From NCBI GenBank assembly GCA_022827195.1, contig JAJDTL010000041.1:62001-126000 (forward strand): 64,000 nucleotides of DNA. The letters run 5' to 3'. The position numbers and the translations under genes were made by a program. The notes beneath the pieces are model-generated. The model was not told the origin of the DNA. It searched no databases and saw only the letters and a list, made by a program, of their open reading frames with translations. Source of the DNA: Caldilineaceae bacterium. GTDB lineage: Bacteria > Chloroflexota > Anaerolineae > Caldilineales > Caldilineaceae. Below are positions 60,925 through 64,000 of the stretch, piece after piece. Within the stretch, counting starts at the first letter, position 1, and each line of letters starts with the position of its first letter.

Positions 60925-62955
60925 ATGGTTCAAGCCGAGGGCGCGTCGGGCGGGCCGCTTGTGGTCTGCGACAATCTGGTCAAGATTTACCAGATCGATG
61001 AGATCGAAGTCGTAGCCCTGCAGGGCCTTGACCTGGAGATTGGCCGCGGCGAGATGATGGCCATTATTGGCGCGAGCGGCAGCGGCAAGTCCTCACTGCT
61101 CAACATCATTGGCGGTCTGGACCGACCTTCGGCCGGCCAGATTGCGGTTGATGGGCGCAATCTGCTGAAGGCGCCGGAGCGAGAGCTGGAGGATTACCGG
61201 CTGCGCGACGTGGGCTTCGTCTGGCAGCAGTCGGCGCGTAACCTGATTCCATACCTAACGGCGCAGGAGAACGTCGAGCTGCCAATGATCGCGGCGGGCG
61301 GCGGGGACGCGCAACCGGGCGAGCGGGCGCGCGAGCTGCTGGAGGCGGTCGGGTTGCTGAGCCACAGCCACCATAGGCTGGGCCAGCTCTCTGGAGGGCA
61401 GCAGCAGCGCGTGGCGATTGCGGTTGCCCTGGCGAACCAGCCGCAGATCCTTCTGGCCGATGAGCCAACCGGCGAGGTGGACTCGGTCACGGCACAGCAG
61501 ATTTGGCAGCTGTTCCGCGAGTTGAACCGGCGGTACAACCTTACGAGCATCATTGTCAGTCACGACCGGGACATTGCGCGCGTCGTCGACCGTGTCATCG
61601 GTATTCGCGACGGGAAAATCAGCACAGAGATGGTGCGCCAGGTGGCAGGCGAGGGGGTTGAAGAGGGCCTGTTTGAGATGCGCGAGTACGGTGAAGGGGA
61701 TGGAGAGGAAGGTGAACCGGCGCCTGCGATGGCGGCGGAAGACGCGATCTTGCAGCTAGAGGAACGGGTCGTGCTCGACTCGGTCGGGCGGTTGCAGATG
61801 CCGCGTGAGTACCTTGAGAACCGGGGCATCGGCCGCCGTGCGGTCGTTCAGCTGGTGGAAGACGGGATCCTGGTGCGTCCGACGCGGGAGCAGTTGGCGC
61901 CGGCCGGGGACTCCGCTGCTGCCGACGGTGAGGGGAGCACAGTGGAAGGCGCGCCGGCGGGTCTTGCGGCAATGGACCAGGACCCGATACCGACAGAGGG
62001 CGCTGGCTGGTGGCGGCGGCTCTGGCGGAGATCCGAGAGTGGGGACGCGGATGAGTCTTTCTCCGAGCAGGCGGTCAACCCGTGGGCGGGGGGCTCCGCG
62101 ACCGCAGGCGCAGGCGATGGAGGTTCCGAGGCGGAGGAGAGTCGCGATACGCTCCAGTGGGATTACGGCAGCGAATCCGGCGGCGACGGCTGGGAGGCTT
62201 CTCCCCCATCGTCGAACGGTGGCGAGTCGGCGGCGGCCCGCCCGCTGGCGATTTCGGAGTTCGATAGCGGTCCTCTGGTTGAAGTGCGCGAACTGCAGCG
62301 GATCTACGAGGTAGGGGACCAGTCGGTCCACGCGCTGCGGGGCATCGACATCGTCATTCCTCGCCGCAGCTTCACGCTTTTCCGGGGCCGTTCCGGTTCG
62401 GGCAAGACGACGCTGTTGAATCTGATAGGCAGCCTGGACACACCGAGCGCGGGCCGCGTCTTGCTCTTTGGGCAGGATATCGGTCTACTATCGGCCGACG
62501 AATGCGCCCAGCTGCGGCAGCTCTATATTGGGTTCGTATTTCAGGCCTTTTCCCTCATCCCGACCCTGTCGGCGCAGGAGAACGTCGAGATGACGCTGCG
62601 CTTACTGGGAATTGCGGCTGCGGAGCGGCGGCAAAGGGCGGCCTACTGCCTGTCGCTGGTCGGGCTCAGCCGCTGGGCCGATCACCGGCCGTTCGAGATG
62701 TCAGGCGGTCAGCAGCAGCGTCTCTCGATTGCGCGCGCGCTGGCGCACGGGCCGGCAATGCTAATCGCGGACGAGCCGACAAGCGACTTGGACAGCGAAA
62801 CGGGCCGCCAGATCCTGGAGCTGTTCGCGCGGTTGGTGGAGGAGGAGGGAATTACCGCGCTGGTCGCCAGCCACGATCCGGCCAGCGACGACTTTGCCAC
62901 AGAAGTGTACGAGTTGCAGGACGGCCGCATCGCCGGTCAGTCCAGCCGGGGGTAA
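60925..62955 (+). CDS. ABC transporter with two ATPase domains and an AbrB-like insert
   Basis: This 676-residue protein carries two LolD/MacB-type nucleotide-binding domains. Domain 1 (about 12-235) has Walker A GASGSGKS, signature LSGGQQQR and E180 in LLADEPTGEVDS; domain 2 (about 450-676) has RSGSGKTT, MSGGQQQR and LIADEPTSDLDS. Between them, residues 281-320 fit an AbrB/SpoVT-type swapped-hairpin pattern (VVLDSVGRLQMP ... VEDGILVRPT), followed by about 130 residues of Gly/Glu/Ser-rich linker. It powers the duplicated permease upstream: one ATPase domain per FtsX half. Confidence 0.9.
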   Translation: MVQAEGASGGPLVVCDNLVKIYQIDEIEVVALQGLDLEIGRGEMMAIIGASGSGKSSLLNIIGGLDRPSAGQIAVDGRNLLKAPERELEDYRLRDVGFVWQQSARNLIPYLTAQENVELPMIAAGGGDAQPGERARELLEAVGLLSHSHHRLGQLSGGQQQRVAIAVALANQPQILLADEPTGEVDSVTAQQIWQLFRELNRRYNLTSIIVSHDRDIARVVDRVIGIRDGKISTEMVRQVAGEGVEEGLFEMREYGEGDGEEGEPAPAMAAEDAILQLEERVVLDSVGRLQMPREYLENRGIGRRAVVQLVEDGILVRPTREQLAPAGDSAAADGEGSTVEGAPAGLAAMDQDPIPTEGAGWWRRLWRRSESGDADESFSEQAVNPWAGGSATAGAGDGGSEAEESRDTLQWDYGSESGGDGWEASPPSSNGGESAAARPLAISEFDSGPLVEVRELQRIYEVGDQSVHALRGIDIVIPRRSFTLFRGRSGSGKTTLLNLIGSLDTPSAGRVLLFGQDIGLLSADECAQLRQLYIGFVFQAFSLIPTLSAQENVEMTLRLLGIAAAERRQRAAYCLSLVGLSRWADHRPFEMSGGQQQRLSIARALAHGPAMLIADEPTSDLDSETGRQILELFARLVEEEGITALVASHDPASDDFATEVYELQDGRIAGQSSRG

Positions 62956-62980
62956 TCGAGCCGCAGGAGAAGGAGAAAGC

Positions 62981-64000
62981 ATGACCCAACAGTACCGCGT
63001 TGCCATTGCCGGCTGCCATCGGATGCTCGACAGGACACCGGCCAACCACAACTTTACGACTGCTTTTGATGCCGATGCCGAGACAGAGATCGTCGCGGTA
63101 TTCGACCTGGGCGACGAGACCCGGAAGGCCTTTTTGGAGTGCTGGGGTGCAGGCGTCGCCGCGTATGATGGATTCGGCGCGATGCTGCGGCAGGAGCGGC
63201 CCGACATTCTTTGCCTCGCGACCAGCCAGAAGATGCACGCCGACCAGATCGAGGAGGCGGTCGCGGCGGGCGTGCGGGGAATCCTGAGCGACAAGCCGCT
63301 GGCCACGAGCCTGGAGGAGGCCGACAGATTGCTTGACGCCTGCCGTGGCGCCGGCGTTCCGCTGGCGTTTGGGCTGGACCGGCGGTGGCTCAGCTCCTAC
63401 CGCCGCCTGGCAGAGCTGGTGCGCGACGGCATCGTTGGGGAGTTGCAGTCGGTGATTGTCTTCGGCATTCCGAACCTGATCAATCATGGCTGTCACTGGT
63501 ACGACGCGGCCCTACAACTGGCGGGCGATCGCGAGCCGGAATGGGTTAGCGGTCTGGTGGAGGAGGTGGCGGGAGAGCCGCCAGACTCGCGCCGCCGCAT
63601 GGACCCGACGGGCCGCTTGATGGTCGGTCTGGCAGGCGGAGTTGTCCTCTATTTCACGCTGGGCGGAAGCCGGCGGCCGTCCTTTGAGATCGTCGGCGAC
63701 CAGGGCCGGCTGACAGTGGTGGAGGACGGAGGGCAGGCATGGCAGTGGCAGGAGAGCGGCGCGCCGCAGCCGCTGGACATCCCGCAGCCAACCGGTGACT
63801 TCCCTTCGGGCATGGCGATGGTGCGCGACCTGGTCGAAGCGGTGGCCGGCGGCGGACGGACCGCCTGTGACGTGGAGGAGGCGCGGCGGGCGACCGAGAT
63901 CGGTTTTGCCGCCCATCTCTCGCACGCGCAAGGCGGCGCGCGCATCGAGCTTCCGGCGGGCGACCGCACTTTGCGGATCCCGTCATTCCCCTGGGGAAAC
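62981..64000 (+). CDS. Gfo/Idh/MocA family oxidoreductase, cut by window end
   Basis: This frame is open from ATG 62981, with AGGAG just upstream, through the last base (340 codons, no stop). It has the dinucleotide segment VAIAGCHRML and SDKPLATS at the EKP site (DKP in place of EKP). The visible length already equals a whole family member, so only a short end is missing. It follows the export operon by 25 bp but is functionally unlike it. Confidence 0.88.
   Translation, partial: MTQQYRVAIAGCHRMLDRTPANHNFTTAFDADAETEIVAVFDLGDETRKAFLECWGAGVAAYDGFGAMLRQERPDILCLATSQKMHADQIEEAVAAGVRGILSDKPLATSLEEADRLLDACRGAGVPLAFGLDRRWLSSYRRLAELVRDGIVGELQSVIVFGIPNLINHGCHWYDAALQLAGDREPEWVSGLVEEVAGEPPDSRRRMDPTGRLMVGLAGGVVLYFTLGGSRRPSFEIVGDQGRLTVVEDGGQAWQWQESGAPQPLDIPQPTGDFPSGMAMVRDLVEAVAGGGRTACDVEEARRATEIGFAAHLSHAQGGARIELPAGDRTLRIPSFPWGN

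Overview
The window reads as a high-GC chromosomal segment from an uncultured-type Chloroflexota bacterium, most likely of the Caldilineaceae/Anaerolineae kind. This is inferred from gene content, not from a marker search: a single-chain glycyl-tRNA synthetase (alpha and beta fused), ribosomal protein S1 with a long acidic tail, a MoxR/DUF58/DUF4129 cluster, Rex, and a large load of family-5 and family-1 ABC importers with M24, M81, Gfo/Idh, enolase-superfamily and PhyH enzymes.

Layout. (1) 163-11868, minus strand: an aspartate-dehydrogenase-like gene, an oligopeptide-type ABC importer (binding protein and two permeases, no ATPase here), then the order M24, NicX/M29-like, NicX/M29-like, M24, then a KDG-type sugar kinase and a membrane J-like/SH3 protein. 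(2) 11869-13187: a gene-free spacer full of 10-bp phased tandem arrays. (3) 13188-19269: KDPG aldolase facing a GntR/FCD regulator with a clear promoter, then VOC protein, Asp/Glu-racemase-family protein, DoeA/EutD-like M24 protein, fold-III PLP enzyme and amidohydrolase. (4) 19406-25318: second family-5 importer and two Gfo/Idh oxidoreductases, one with a zinc ribbon. (5) 25436-29776: Asp-box sialidase-like protein and a sugar ABC importer (binding protein, MalF, MalG). (6) 29799-30390: remnant of an IS982-family element. (7) 30438-35457: two enolase-superfamily dehydratase-like genes and an epimerase, separated by a 1.6 kb gene-free spacer. (8) 35519-45013: housekeeping block with glyQS, a PhyH oxygenase, an SDR, rex, rsmG, a Nudix hydrolase, infA, rpsU and rpsA. 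(9) 45214-49149: moxR, DUF58 and DUF4129 operon; tRNA-Arg(CCU) follows on the other strand. (10) 49660-56239: M81 peptidase, SDR, GH32/43-like propeller protein, Gfo/Idh and MFS transporter, all minus. (11) 56853-62955: MacA/MacB-like export operon with a double ATPase, then a Gfo/Idh gene running off the window.

How the genes fit together. The accessory genes look like a scavenging lifestyle: importers for peptides or amino-acid derivatives and for sugars, each beside the enzymes expected to process the cargo. The enolase-superfamily enzymes, KDG-type kinase and KDPG aldolase would together form a sugar-acid route to pyruvate. The M24/NicX-like/aspartate-dehydrogenase block, and separately the EutA/EutD-like block, look like two catabolic cassettes for small N-containing compounds; their substrates cannot be read from sequence.

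The most unusual signals are the phased 10-11 bp tandem arrays in two gene-free spacers that start with the same promoter-like element, a ~115-bp dispersed repeat in two copies, paralogous M24 proteins with the same two metal ligands replaced, and an AbrB-like hairpin lying between two ABC ATPase domains of one protein.
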